Below, piece after piece: positions 34,201 to 48,700 of a DNA stretch of 64,000 bases. Numbering within the stretch: the stretch's first letter is position 1; every line of letters starts with the position of its first letter. The notes beneath the pieces were generated by a model. It saw nothing but the letters and a program-made list of their open reading frames with translations, was not told where the DNA came from and made no database searches. This stretch comes from Pelecanus crispus (Eukaryota > Chordata > Aves > Pelecaniformes > Pelecanidae), in the NCBI RefSeq assembly GCF_030463565.1, contig NC_134660.1, positions 2,307,501 through 2,371,500 of the forward strand, written 5' to 3'. A program made the position numbers and the translations under genes.

Positions 34201-36797
34201 GAGGGGGTGACACTGGAGCTTTGCAGGGGCTGCTCTGGCCTTTCCCAGGGACGGGACGTGCCTCGGCACAGGTCCTGGGTCCGTTTTGGTGCCTGGCATC
34301 CTGTTGGCACTGGGCTGGGATGCCGGCGTTTTGCCGCGTAGACCTCTGCGGCAGCACTTGTTGGGTGCTGGCGCTTGGTGTTTTCTCAGGATTTCACCGG
34401 CTGCCTCTCCTCTGCGTTCGCTTCCCGCTAGGATTCGCGGGTTCGCTGCCGACGGTGGCATCACCTTTCGTCCGTTCAGCCCTTCTCGCCTCCCGCTTCA
34501 TCCTCAAAACAGGAGGTCTCACCAGCAAAAGGAAACCAAATCTTCCCTCAGGGCCTCGAGAGCCCCTTTTTTTTTTTTAACCAGAAAAGCCCTGAGGGGT
34601 GCCCGGTGTGGGTGCCCCTTCGGACTGTGTTACTGTCACCCAGGGCGTCCCTGCGGGCAGTGTGTGCCGCTCACGCTTCCCCGGTCTGTCGTGTCGGCTC
34701 TTGGAGCTGCGCCGCTCGAGAGCCCCCGAAAGCGGCTCGTGGCTCGGCAGCCGGTGCGGTGCAGGCTGCGGAGGATGTCTGAATGCATAATACAACACCG
34801 GGGCGCTCAATAATTTATCTGTCACCCAGAAAAAGGCACATTTCAACACGCTCAGATCCAGCCCTTGCTCTTTCTGCTCTCAGCTTTCTCCTGCCTGAGG
34901 GAGCAGTCCCAGTCGGGGGGGGCCTCATCTGGGCTTAAAATATTTCTGCAAAACCCTGCTCTGCCCCTCGGTGCTCTGAAGGTAAAGCCCTTGTCGCTGG
35001 TTCTTCCCCAGAAGTTGGTTGTTGCCAGTTGGTTTGGGATGGGCGTGCTTCTGAAGCAGTGTTAAACCTCGCCAGGAAGGCTGGGTTTTAACGATGGCTG
35101 GGTTTAGGCTGGCTGAGGTGCACGAGGGCTCGCACCGTGTGCCTGCGCTCTGCCGTGTGCCCACGCTCTGCCACGTCCCCGGCACCGCAGAATGGCCCCA
35201 GCGCTGCCTCGGCGTCGGGGGAGCGGGGCCGGCGAGTCTCGCAGGGTGATTTTAAAGCGCTGTGAAAGTTGCGGGGGGCTGCCTAAGTGCAAAGTGGTGT
35301 TTGAGGGACGGAGGCGGTGACGCCCTGCCGTAGAGGAGGAGGCAGCCCATGCATGAGGTGATGTATTATTTAGCGCTCACAGATGTCTTTAACTTTCCTC
35401 AGTTTGAGATGGGCCCCTCGCTCGGAGCGGCGAAGGGCCGCGGTCGTTGCAGCTGATCCGAAGTGACAAGTCTTCCAGCTCCTTCCAAAGTGCCTCCGAG
35501 AGAGACTTAACAGGGACTTGACAGGAGTCCAGCTTTGTTCCCTTTCCAGCCCTGCCACTCCCCGGGGGCTGGGACGCAGAAGCCGCTGGCGCAGGGACCC
35601 AAAATTGCCCAAAATCAGGCTGTGCTCAGCTCTTGGAATTGTTCCAGCACCCCTGGCTTCGCCTGCCCTGTGGATTGCCCCTTCCCACAGGTCTTAGCAG
35701 TAGCTAAGGCAGCAACAATGTGTTTTGTTGGAGGCAAAATGTCCTTGAGCAGGAGTATTTTGCAGAGAAGGAGTTCGTAGCTGTGCTTTTGCCGTGGGTG
35801 ACTTGGAGGTGGCAGAGCTGGGGACTGACAGATCCTGGCCTGACCTGTTTTGGCATCCTCCTTCCTTGTTTGTCTCCAGTGTGTGCTTAGTTGCACGGTC
35901 CATTAACATAGTGGCCTTCTTGTGCGGTGCTGACGGAGAGGAAAAATTTTAATACAATGGTTGGCACAGGCTGCGTGAAAACAGCCTTCAGACCTCAACA
36001 CCTCGCTTGCGCCGGGGTTGTGTGCCCGGCACTGCCAGCCACCACAGCCAGGACGGAGAGCAGTGCTTTCCCCTGCTGCCTTCCCACTGCTCCGCTTGGC
36101 CAGAGTCGGGCGTGAAACCCAGCGTCCTGCTCCTGAAGTGTGCAGGCTCCTCTCTGGGCCGTGCGGGATGGGATCCGATGGGATAACCGGCTCCCGAGGC
36201 TTTGCGGTTTGCCTTCTGCAAAATGTCGAGCCCCTGGGAGCTTTGCATCCATCCCTGCAGAGGACGCTGCCGTAGCTCGGGGCGGCTCTGGGATCCCGGG
36301 GACCGCTCCCTTTCGGATCCCGGGCCTCCGCAGAAGCATCCTGAGGCCCCTTTTCCTGCTGCCGCGGCATCTCTGCAGGGTTTGCCATCTGCTGCTCTGG
36401 CCGTAGCCCCAGCTTGGCTCGCCGTGCTGCGAGCGCGTTCTGGGTGGCTGCCTCTAGGTGCCGGGGACGCTTGCTGGTGGCTCTGCGGACCCCCTGCGCC
36501 TCTGAGCCTTTCACAGCTGATTCCTCCTTCCCTGCAGCGAGCAAGAGGGAAGGAGGGTCCCTGCCTGTGCTGGTGAATATGGGGTGCCAGGGTGAGATGG
36601 GGCAGCCCTGGATGTCTTCGCTTCGGAGAGGGAGGCTCTTTGGCAGCCCAAAGGCCAGCATTAGCCTTTTCCCTCAGGAACTGTATAAAGCAGACAGGAT
36701 CTGATTTGGTAAAAGGACCATTTGCCCTTAGAGGGGGAGAGGAGAAGGGGTATCCGTAGACCCGAGGCCTGAGGGTCCCTTTCGTGTCTCCGCACAG

Positions 36798-39700
36798 GTG
36801 ACGCACTGAGGTGGCAGATGTTGCCCCGATCGACGTAGGACCCAAGTCGCTTGGGCCGAGGATGAGCAAGCCGACAGACCTGCAGCACGACCTGGAACGA
36901 AGCCTCCCAGCCATAGCGTCCATCAGCACCTCGTTCTCCCAGAGCCAGGGCTTCTCCCCGTATTGCTACTTCTCTCCGGAGAAGAGGAAAGCCATCTCAG
37001 ATGTGAGGAGGACCTTCTGCCTCTTCGTCACCTTCGACCTGCTCTTCATCTCTTTGTTGTGGATAATCGAATTGAATGTAAGTTGGGGGAAGCAAATCTG
37101 TGGAGTCTTTGCCCTTTCAAGTTGTGCTTTCTTAATTCAGCTCCCTCCTTATTAATTGCTCTGTTTCAGCAGTCTTGGACCAAGTCTTTGTTTGTTCTTC
37201 CCAGCACTCTGCTGATTTGCGCTGGCTGAGAAACCGCTGCGCAGTCAGTGTAAACTAAAGTCCAACTCATGTCCTGCAGCCGGGCTCTGTTGTGGCTGTC
37301 CGGGGTCATTAACACTGTCACGTGTAGCGCTCTGTGTTGTAGTGTAATAAGATCTGGGGCCCGTGGAATCACCAGGTTGAGCAGTTGGCCAAGTTTCTCT
37401 CCTGCTCCCCTCGCCTTAAGTGAGGCTGCTCGCTGTGTTTGCCAAGCAGCTGCCAGCTTTGCTGCAGTGTCTTGTTCTCAGAGCGTCGGAGGAGCGAGGT
37501 GGGATGTGCAGACCCTCCTCTCACCCACCCAGCTGTTGGGCGGAGACAAAAAGGGCTTTGAGCTTTGGTCCCAACATACTGCTGCTAATCTCAGCTTCTG
37601 AAAACCAGAGGTTCTGCCCCACCTCATAGGGGACCGGCAAAGGGGACGGTGAGGGTTTCGGTCCTCTCCGCAGCGCTGTCACACCTGCGCAGGCTGCTGT
37701 GTTTGCTCAACATGTCAACTGTTGCAATGACCAGGGAAATCCAGTTTATTTACCTTAGTCCCATCGGGTTGGAATTACTCCTTGGGCTGTATTTTATTTT
37801 ATTTTTCCTGAACTGGTCCCGACTGGTTTCAGCCGTGCTGGCGGCGGGTTCCAGGTGCTACATGTCCTCCCATGGAACAACCTGAGCAGAGAGGCGAGAT
37901 GAACAGATAGACCCCAGCGCTTCTGCGTGCAGCCCTGCCAGCGTCTGGCCTTTATTTATCAGCACTGGATCCTGCGCTCACTTAGCAGCTCTTATCTCTG
38001 CCCTGTTTATCTCTTGTGGTGTCTGCACTTAACAGATTGTCTCGGCCAGCAGCTCCCTTGCCCTGCCCATGCGGTGTCGAGAGCCTGAAGAGACCCCCGC
38101 CCCCCGACTAGGAAAAAGCGTCTCTCGGCCAGCATTCCAGCAATGCCAATGGTGTCCTGCACGCCCGGCTTGGACCCTGGCCTCCTGCTCTTGTCCCTGC
38201 TCTCTGGGCTCTCTGGCGAGGTGCTGTCTACAAATCAAAATATCCAGCCCCGGGGGGATAATCTGCCAGCGCGGTCACCAGGGTGATTCTGAGCGTAGGT
38301 CTTGCAGGTAGCCATTAACGAGTGACTAACTGCTGATATTTGGGCCCTGAGCCGAGATCCTGCATATTTAAAGCTATTAGGATAGCTTATTTGCCTAGTT
38401 ATGAAGAGCAACGATTTTATATCATGACTAATGCTTTTTTTATCAAACGGTTTCCTTTGCTGCAAGATAAGCTGAGCAAATTGGCCCTCGTTAAATGTCT
38501 GTTGCCTGCAAACTGTAATTCCGCGAGCTTGCTGCTCTCAGAGACAGAGAGATGCCTCAGACGATTCTTCCTTGTCCATGGCAGTGGCCTGTATTTAAAC
38601 CGAAAAGAGCTCCCAGAAATCATCATCAAAAGCCTTCCCCGTGTCTTGTTCCTCCTGCAGCATCTCACAGCGGAGTCCCAGCGTGGGGAAGAGGCTTTCA
38701 GTGGCAGCTCGGCAAAGCTGGCTGGCGCGAGTCCTGTAGCCGCAGATCAGATAAAGCAATAGTGCCGAACTGCTTGGCCCCCCTCTCCCCTGAATATTAA
38801 GCACCAGCCCTGACCGAGAGGGACCGCTTCCCGACGGCTGCCTCTTCTTGTCCTTGGACTGTCTGACAAGAGGGTGCCAGGACACCAGGCTGCCAAGAAC
38901 TGGCCTGAGATCCACCAACTTGTTTCTCACAGATCATCAAACAGCTGTCAGCCTATACCAGCTTCCAGGCCAGCTGGGCTGCGTTCAAACCAATAGCCTA
39001 AAGGTGAAGCATTTGTTCCAGTTACCTGAGCCATCCACTTCCTCATAAACAGCGATTCCGGGCTCCTGAGAACAGGATTTATGGTGTCAAAAGTACCAGG
39101 GCTGTCAGGCCCCAGATTGTCTCGGGGTGAGGCAAGAGAGCTCTTCTGTGAGCTTTTTCCACGCTCCCATACGATATCCCAGAAAGCGGTTTTGCCTCTT
39201 TCAGAGTTCCTTGCAGTCTGTCTGTGTTTGTGCACGTCCCTCGTCCTCCTCTCCTCCCTCTTCCCCTTTGCCAGTACGTTTGAACCTGCCGGTTGACTTC
39301 CTCCATCAGATTTCCTGGAGGGCAGCTCAGCGCTGCTGTGAGCCGTGGGAAGCCAGCTGGCCTGGAAGAAAGGAGAGGGGACCCCTCGGTGCTTTGCACG
39401 ACGAGGACGATCGCAGCTTAAATTCCACCAGGTTGCTGAGTGACCCTTGAGAGCCCTCACAGGGGAGATGTTTTGATTTTCCAGCTGTGGGAGACGCTTT
39501 GTTCAGTGTGTTACTGAAGGGGCTAGAGAAGCAGTTTCCTGTGATTTTTTTTTTTTTTCTCATTTTTTCCACGCCTCCTCACACAGGGCTGAAGTCAGTC
39601 ACCTGAAACCACACGTGGAAGCAGTGGGCACAAGTGGGAGGTGTTGTCCGACCAAGGGCTTTAGGCTGTGAGAGTTGTGATCCGGTGGCGCTGGATGCGC

Positions 39701-42700
39701 TGAGCCGAAGGAGCGGCTTTTCGGTGTTAGAAAGCCCCTACGTAGAAGTGTTTAATGTACCCGCGTGCCACTCCGGCTCTGGCTACCCGACTCGCGCTCC
39801 TCGGTGTGAAACCGAGGGTGAAATGGGCTGTTGTATCCTCCCGTGGTCCTGCGTTGGCAGATGAGCCCGTGTTGTGCGTGCGGCAGGCATTTGTATGCCT
39901 GATGCATACCCTGACCTGGCGGTAACCTCGGTCACCGCTTGGCCGGGTTCTTTCTACCATTAGTTTCTTATCAGTGCACTCAATAGCTTTCTGGTTTCCT
40001 GTCTCCCCTTCAGACCAAGGATGGCATTCAGAAGAACTTGGAGAACGAAATCATCGAGTACCATTTTAAGACCTCTTTCTTTGATATATTTGTGAGTATC
40101 CCAGACTGCTGCAGGTGAGGAAACAGCTTTGGAGAGAGGGGTGGCGCGGCCGAAGGCTGGGTGGGGAGGGTCCGTGTGCTGGGGGGGGCTGGGGTCTCCC
40201 CGCAGCCTTGCCCCTCGCCTGGCTCGGTGAAATTGGGCAGGTCGCAGCCTGTCCTGTTGCAGCCTTGACCCCATCTGTCTAGGTGGTGAGGTCCTCGGGA
40301 GCTGGCCCGTGTCTGTGTCCTCCCAGCACCTGGCAGCAGGTCAAGGGCAGTGACTTGTGTCGATGGCTTTTTGTTTTTAAAGGTCTTGGCTTTCTTTCGG
40401 TTTTTTGTGTTGCTGCTGGCCTATGCAATTGTAAAGCTGCGCCACTGGTGGGTCATAGCGGTAAGAAGGCAATTTTTGCTTTCCTGTTTTTAGTTTTCTC
40501 TCTCCACCTACAGTTTGCCGGGATCTGAGATACGTAAATATATTTTTCAGGTCACTACGTTGGTATCCAGTGCCTTCCTGATTGTGAAGGTCATCCTCTC
40601 CGAGGTTGGTTTCCTTGGGCTCACAGGGGATTGCTTTGTGATTACTTGATGCTGCTCTTTTCCCGTTTGTGTAAACTCCCTGTGGTTTCTGCTTTCTTCC
40701 ACACAGCTTCTGACCAAAGGGGCTTTCGGCTATTTACTTCCTATCGTCTCGTTTGTTATTGCTTGGCTAGAGACTTGGTTCCTGGATTTTAAAGTCCTAA
40801 CTCAGGAAGCAGAAGAGGAACGATGTGAGTATTTTGCTCCTCTCTGGTAGGAGTTGGCAGATGAGACTACCAGGCCTGGGGTTTCTGCTGCTTTGGCAGC
40901 ACCTTGACAGATATGACATTTATGGAGAAGTGATCTCCAGGCTGGCTGTGACGGTAAGTGCCTGACTCAATTCTGTTATGGTATATAAGTCCCTTCAGGG
41001 GAAGAAAATACCAGATTATAAAAAGCATCTTTTAATTGAGTGGAGAAAAATGTGCCAAATTCCCCAATGTCTGGATCCTGAAGCCAGACGTGTTGGAAAC
41101 AGAGCTCACCTCCGCATCGGAGAAAATGTTTTGAAACAGTGGGACAAATGCCAGGCGGACTGTTGGACTCTCCATCTCTGGGTATCTGTCTTCAGATCTG
41201 GGCTGGAGACCTTTCAGAGAGGATCGCTTCGGTTACAGACACGTTGCAGGGGCGTGGCGTGAGTTATGGTGTGTGAAATTTTACAGCCTCTGGTCGCTGA
41301 GGTCAGACTAAATGGAGATTGAGTCTGACCTAATGTTTTACAAATTACCCTGCAGTGCCGGGCACCTGTAACTTCCAGGGGTCCTTCTAGGGAGTGGTGC
41401 TCAGCCTGGACTGGCACGGCTGCCCGTTTCTAAAGCAGCAAAAGGAGTTTGTCGCTCTCCCAGGCTTGACTGACGAAAGAGGATTGGGAAATGGCACGTA
41501 AACGAAGGAGTATTTGTCAATCGGGGCTCAATCAGAAAGGCACTGCCTGACTGGAAAACACCAGAGGATGTTTGGGTCTTGCAAGGAGGCTTTAAGATGA
41601 AAAATGATCAAGTGTTTAATGCCTCTATTGGATTAGGCTCAGGTTCCAAATTGCTTCCAGGGGAAGCTCTTATTTAATTAGATGCTTAATCGCCTTTGGA
41701 TTTGACAGGCAAAAGAGCCCATTGATCTCCATGCAGATAAAACGTCTCAAACAAAAGATGAGGCAATAGGAGCTGAAAAGCTTGTGGGCTGGCTGGTGTC
41801 AGTGCGAAAAGACCGGCTGTATCTGGAAGAAAGTGGCTGGGAGGGTGGCTGAGTAGGGGCGGATGGGGCGGGGGCCCCAGGACCCCTTGGTGTTGACGTG
41901 CTGGATGCTGTGTGTGTAAAACCCTGTGCTTTGGTTCGCAGGGTACCTGGCAGCCCAGGCTGCAGCCGCTCGCGGCCCCCTGCTCTACCCCAGAGCCCTT
42001 TCCGAGGGCCAGTTCTACTCCCCGCCAGAGTCCTTCGCAGGTAAGACGTGCTCTCCTCCCCTTCTGCCGTCACCTTGCCGGCAGCCGGGCCGCCTCATTT
42101 CCCGAGCTCGTTCCCCTCATGGCATTCCTCCTGGGTCTCCTCACTTCTATAATCACCTCCTCCCCGAGCTCTGTCTCGTTATCCCGGCCTTTGGCAGCGG
42201 TGGGTGGCAGGGCCTCCAAGAACTGACACTGCAAAACGGGCTCCCCTCTCCTCGCGCTGCGCCTGTGCCTGGGCAGGGGAGGCACGGCCGCGCTGTCTCT
42301 GTGCCATCTGCGGAGCAGAGTCGGGCTCAGCCCCACGCGCCTGGCTTCAGCTCTGTGGGAAACTGGAGCCTTTTGTGGTCTTGGGATTAAATGCTTTTAG
42401 CTGTGGCTACAGGACTTGAAAAACGCTGCCCTCGGGATGAGGGCATGGGGGCGAGTTGCCACAAGCAGGTGAGGGTAAGAGCTGGCAGCACGCCACTGCC
42501 CTGTGACACCGCTGCGTGCTGGCTCCGAAGACCTACCCTACTCGGGAGCGAGGAGACATCAGCCGGAGCAGTTGTCTTGGTGTAGCTGACACCCGGTTCG
42601 TGCTCAGCCTTCCGGAGAGCAGAGCAGCGCCTGCCAGCCGGCTGCGGAGCGGAGGCGTTCGGGGAGGCAGGGCCTGCTCTGCGTCGGGGTCGTCCCTGCT

Positions 42701-45700
42701 GATGGCCCTTCCTGTCGGATAGGGTGCGGGGATTGTCTGTCCAAGGGAGATTGTACAAGTGGGGTCTTCATCAACCGTGTGTTAATTGTGTGCTTCCCTC
42801 CTAGGGTCGGACAACGAGTCGGATGAGGAAGGTGCAGGGAGGAAGGCGCTGACAGCTCAGGTAAACAGAGGCAGCGTGGCCTGAGGCCGGCTATCCCTGC
42901 CCGTCGGCTCCAGGCTGACCCAGGGCTGCGGGAGTCTCTGACAATTCTGCAGGCCCGTCAGGGTGCTGCATCTGCAGAGCACCAGAGGCTGCCGTCCCTC
43001 ATTTCACAGCCTTCTGTTCTGGGGACATTTGGCCGAGGAGCTCTGCCCGTCCCTCCGCACCAGGCTGTTCCCTCTGTGCCCCGGGACCGGTGGCACCGTG
43101 GCCACCGTGGGAGGAGGTCCTCTGGGTAACACCCAACATTAAGCCACTTCCCCAGGGCTGCGTGCTCTCCCCTGCAGCACCCCGCAGGGACGTGATTCTG
43201 GCTCTGCCTCCTGCCTGCCCCTCTCTCCCCTTCCCTCTTCGGTCCCTGTTTACATGGTCACATACCGAGAAGGGCATCGCCTCAACCATCCCCGCTGAAG
43301 CGTGGCTCACGGGGCCGGTCCTTCGCCTCCCCGAAGCCTGGCTGGGCACAGGCTGCTTTGTGCTCTTTTCCAAGTGGTTCTGCTGCCGTTCAGCCCCAGT
43401 TCTGGCACCTTCGCAGAAGGAGGCTCTGGGCATCTCGTAGCCCTTTGCCTGCTGGAAACCCTTACGTTAAGGTGGCAGACTCACTGGTAGACGCAGCTGG
43501 TGTGTGGATACAAGCCAGGGCGGGGAGCGTGACTTTGAGCTCCAAAATGAGGCCTCTGTGACCCAAATTAAGAGATTTCTGTGGTGTGGTGATGGGAGAT
43601 GTCCCCTTTCCCTCTGCCAGCCCTGGGAGGGGGGTAGCAAGCCTTGCATGCACACACTTCAGGCTTTCTGCAAACCCAGCTAATGAAATGCTCTCTTCTC
43701 TCCTAGGAGAAAGAATATGTCCGACAAGGCAAAGACGCAATGGAGGTTGTGGACCAAATCCTCGCCCAGGAGGAGAACTGGAAGTTCGAGAAAAACAATG
43801 CAAGTGTCCCCCCACCCCACCTGCCGGGCAGCGCTGCCGGCAGAAAGCACGGATGGCTTAGCAAAAATGGGAGGACAAATGAGGCTTTTGAAACCTCCTT
43901 GCGACATGAAAAATTAACAAGCGTTACAATTACCTGATTGAATTAGGAATCTATTCCAGTTCAGTTAAATGTAAAATCCCCTCTTATTTAATTAGACGTT
44001 TAATTGCCTTCCTGTTTGACAGGAGAGAGCCCATCACTCCTCCCTCTAGACGGCAGGCGGGCAGGGGCGGACAGCTCACCTTTGGTAGGCGTTGGGATGC
44101 AGAGCTGCGGCTGCCGGCGTGGGGAGGGGTGGAGGCATGCCGGCCCTGCGGCGGTGCTGGAAGGCCCCGTTGCTGCAGCTTCTGCCCTCGTTCCACGGCA
44201 AGGTGCCTTTGAGCGTCCTGGGGAGACCAAGCCGAGCTGGGGTCTGGCCTTTCTGGCCAGCTTTGGCCCGCAAGAGAGCAGGAGGGTGTCAGGCACAGGC
44301 TGCTCCTCCCACCCCCAACGCTGTTTGTGTGTCCCTTTCTCCAGGACAGGGACCTTGTGGGTGCCGGGGTGTAAATCGGGGCCGTCTCTCTGCCTTAATA
44401 TCTTTCCACTGTGGCTTTGCCAAAGGGGTCTGCGAGTCGCACCTCTTGCTTCAGGCAGCACGGAGGCTCGCAAAGCAAAGTGGGCCCTGCCCTGCCTCTT
44501 TCCTCACTGTGCTGGTTTGTTCCCTGAGCTACAGTAGAGTTTTCTGGAGTACCTAGAGCTCCTTTCTCTCTCCAAAGGGTGGAGAGAAAGGGGCAGTGTC
44601 CCTGCCCCCCTAAAACCAACCTTGCTTTCTGCTTGTGGGCTCGCAACATGATTGGGGTGCGAGTCCTGCAAACTGCAGTCTCATCTGGTGTTTAAAATTC
44701 CCCTGTCAAGTGATCCATTGTCTGATGCCAAACTATCTGGGCAGATTGTTTTCTTTATCCAAAGGGGGATGGATTTAAATAGACTAATCAGAGTTTAACA
44801 CAGGGCTAATGATGAAAGGTTATCATCTGTCCATCCCTAACCCCTCCAGGGAGTCTCTTCTCAGATGTAGGTAACAACAGCAGTGTTGGCAATCTAACCC
44901 CTTTCTCTTACCCTGGTGTTCGTAGCTTGCTACAAAGAGAATTTGACCTTGACGTGGAGTTTGCAGCCTGGCATGGGGCGGATTCTTTTTCTGTCTCATC
45001 ACTGCTGCTGCTCTGGATATTGTTTTGTTTATGGAAATTTGTGCATGTGCATCTGAAATGTGCTCGGTGCGGTTCCCGTGCTGGGGTTGCTGCCTGGCAT
45101 CAGGGGGACAGGGGACGTGTGGGGCCTGGAGAGGGTCCTTCAGAGCGATGCGTGAGGCAGGACGACTCCTGCAGCCGCGTTTGCAGACTGGCAGACTTTG
45201 CCCCAGATAGAAGCCATTCATTGTGCTAACATAAATGTACTTTTTTTTATTTCTCGCACAGGACTTTGGTGACGTTGTTTACACTTTTGAAATACCTTTC
45301 CATGGCAAGACCTTTATTTTAAAGGTAAGAACCTTCCTGGATCGCTTCCTTAGTCTGCGTGGTGCAGGCAAAGAGCGACTGCTCTGCTCGGAGCCACGGC
45401 TCAGTTTTCACACTCTCTCCTGGCCCTGGCAGGACAGGTCAGGCTGCAAAGCACGCTCTCTTTGCTTGAGACAGATGAACTGCACTGCACGCTCTAGGGA
45501 ATCTCTCCAGGAAAGCCCCTTGGCTGGCAGACAAACTCCCCAGCAAATATGCTGGGCCCCGGTCTTTGCCGGTAGAAGTGGGAGCAGGTGACTGCAAGAC
45601 TTGCTTCCAACCCCAGCGTCTAGGACTAATCTGACCAAGGAGGCTAATTGCAACTAATTGCCAGCAAGACCAGGGCTGAGCGTGTGTCTGCTGCTGCCTG

Positions 45701-48700
45701 GCATTGAGAAGAGCTGCTCGGAAGTGCCTTGCTCTGTGCCCTCTCGCTGGAGTGGCTTGGCTGTAAACCATGCTTTAATGAAGCATTGGTGCTGCGGTGG
45801 CTTTTCTTTGTTCCAGTGCATATGTTGCCTCGCTGGCAGGAGCTGCCAATGGAGCAGCTCTGTATTCGCGAGAAAAAGCTGGATGGTCCCACTTTACTGC
45901 ATTAACCGTTTGCCTCCAAAGATCCCCTGTCCCACGGAGACGTGGAAAAATAAATGTTGTCTGCGCTGGAGCTCAGAATAGCTTTTCAGCAACTTCCCAA
46001 AGCAATGGTGCACGCAGCAAAACCTCTTTAGCGGGGTGAGGGTGGGAGAGGAGCCAGCCGAAGTCAGCCCTGAGGTCCGTCTGTCTCGCCCTGTTACAGA
46101 CTGACAGACACTTGCCCTCTCTTACACCAGCACGGACCTCGGCAGGCAGCAGTTCAACACCTGCTGAAACCTGAGGTCCGGTCTGTCCTCTCCACGTGTG
46201 CCCTCCAGGCCCCTGGGAACAAGCGCGCTGTGGCAGCGGGGGTGACAGCCTTGGCTTTGCGTGCCCTTCAGCCAGGCTGGTCTCCAGCTCCCCTCCTGTA
46301 TTATCCCAGTTGTTCTTTGTGATCTGCCCCGCGTTCCTTAAAAATAATCTTAGCAAAGTGGAGTGGGGGACTGGCTAACTGCTCTGGCTCTCTCCTCAGG
46401 CTTTCCTACAGTGCTCTGCTGAAACAGTTTACCAGGAGGTTATTCTCCAGCCTGAGAAGATGATCCTGTGGAACAGAACGGTGGCAGCTTGCCAGGTGAG
46501 CGTGCCGGACAAAGATGGCTTAATCACAGGAGCTCCTTGGAGCGGAGAGTTGGAGCTTCCCAGTCCAACACCGGCTGTCGGCGGTGCCCAGGCCCTACTG
46601 GAGCTTAGCTGGATCCGAGTCACTGAGGCGTTAAATCTCCGCCGCTCATCCGTACGATCCGAATGCTCTGCGGTAGCCAGCTGCATGCATGTGCCTATCC
46701 AAAAGCCCATGAGGTGGGCAGGGAGATGGGCCAGCGGCTGAGCCAAGCCTGCTTTTGCTTGGTAGGGTTTGGGCGTTCTGCGCCATTGGTGTGGCAGGGA
46801 TCCGGAGGTAACGCCTGTGCCTCCCCCCCCGCCCCCCGAAAAGGCAGAGGGACCAGTCCTGGGGCAGGAGACAAACCTGTGCCCACACTGCCAAAGAGTT
46901 GGGCCCCCTCAGCCGCAGATCAGCTGCTAAAGACACACTGGTTGCTTTGAATCCTGCTGCTGGTTTAGGGGAGGGTCCGTATCGCCCAGCTGTTGGCACG
47001 TGCAGACCTGCGGGTGCAGTCTGAGGAAATCTCTCTTCTTTCCCCCCCCACCCCTCCCCAGATCTTGCAGCGAGTTGAAGACAACACGATCGTCTCCTAC
47101 GACGTGGCAGCTGGGGCCGCGGGCGGTGTCGTTTCCCCAAGGTCAGTTTATTCCACTGTCTGTTTTGTACCGAGCCCCTAAACACCCTCCCAAAATATGG
47201 AGAGAAGCGTCTGACTGTAGTGAGAGCGCTCTGCCCCAGCTCTGCCGCTCTTTGCTGGCTGGGAGCTCCCAGTGTCAACGAGGCAGGGCTGGCTGGCGGT
47301 GCGGGTATCGTTCCCAAAGGCAAGGAGCCCCTGAATTCTCCTCCAGACGTTTCTGGCAGGAGTCTCGGAGCTCAAAATCTGTCTCAATCAGTCGGTCTCC
47401 CTGATTACAGTGCTGCGCTGTGCTTTGTCTGTGTGTTGACATACCGCTGCCACGGCCTTTCCCAGCAGTCCGGGGAGCGGCTTCTGCTCCTTCAAAGTCC
47501 CATGCACGTTTTAAAGCGGTCGGCGCCCTTTCTTTGCTTAGGGATTTCGTGAACGTGCGCCGGATCGAGAGAAGAAGAGACAGGTACATTTCCTCAGGGA
47601 TGTCGACCACGCACAGCCTGAAGCCTCCGCTCTCCAAGTATGTCAGGTAAGAGGCAGGTTCTTTTCTCTCTCTCTTTTTTTTTTTTTTTTTTTTTTTTTA
47701 GCTGCTATCTGACACACGCACTTTGCTTAAGCTTAGGGCAAAGAGCCACTTAAATGAAAACCCTGCTGTCTTTCTGGCAGCGTTTGCAGGAAGCTAATCT
47801 ATTTGTGGAACGAGACCTTGCTTCCCTTGTTCTTCTTCCTTTGTTAAAGAAACTCTCTGTGCTGTTCGGTGTTGCTCGGGCGTTTCCCAGCTCTCTGCTC
47901 AGGGGAGTGGAGGTGCTGACCAGTAACAGCACAAACCCCAACCCCGCTGCATCCTGTTTATGTAGCGGTTAATTCCCAAACAGGGCCAGGTGCCATTTCT
48001 GAGGGGCAGTAAACAGCTGACCGTGGCTCCCTTTGAGCCTCTCAGATGCCTTTTGCTTCTCGTAAGCCAGTCACTTACTGACTTTAAAGGCTGCGGGCAT
48101 TGAGAGACGGTCCCGTGGGTGAAAGGAGCTGCATCAGAATGGACTGGCTCCCAAAGTGTCGGCAGGTCTTTGGCCTCTCCCCTTCCGAAGGGACAGCTTT
48201 GCCCGGCTGGCGACGGATCTCGGCAGGGTTAGTCTCATCAAACAAGGACTCCTTGTTACTGTCTGCTCTGGTGCCTGGGGCCCAGCTGTGCCACTTCGCG
48301 CACTGACTTTGTTTTTCCTAATAATCTGGTTAAAGTAATTGACATTTTAACTCGGAGCCGTTATAGCTGCCTCAGTCTATTTAAGAGCTGGGGACTTCGG
48401 GGCCTAGAAAAATCTTTTTAAAAATGTGTGCAGCAAAAATAGTGTGTTCCTGAACAGGGAAGTGAAATCTGTGTTTGGGCTCTGTGTGTGAGCACAGCTC
48501 TTGTCTCTGAGATGGATCAGATGGTGCGAGGAAGGATCTGGGGGCTGTAGTGACGAGGCTCCCCGTGCCGAGCCTGTCCTGACTGTGCAGGGTTTCCCTG
48601 GCCGCTCGGCTTTCCTGGGACCTCTTGTTCGCCCCCGTTACCACAGGCTTGTGGCTCGGAAACCTCCCCGCGGTGAAGAGCCGGTGTTGGCTGGGCTGGC

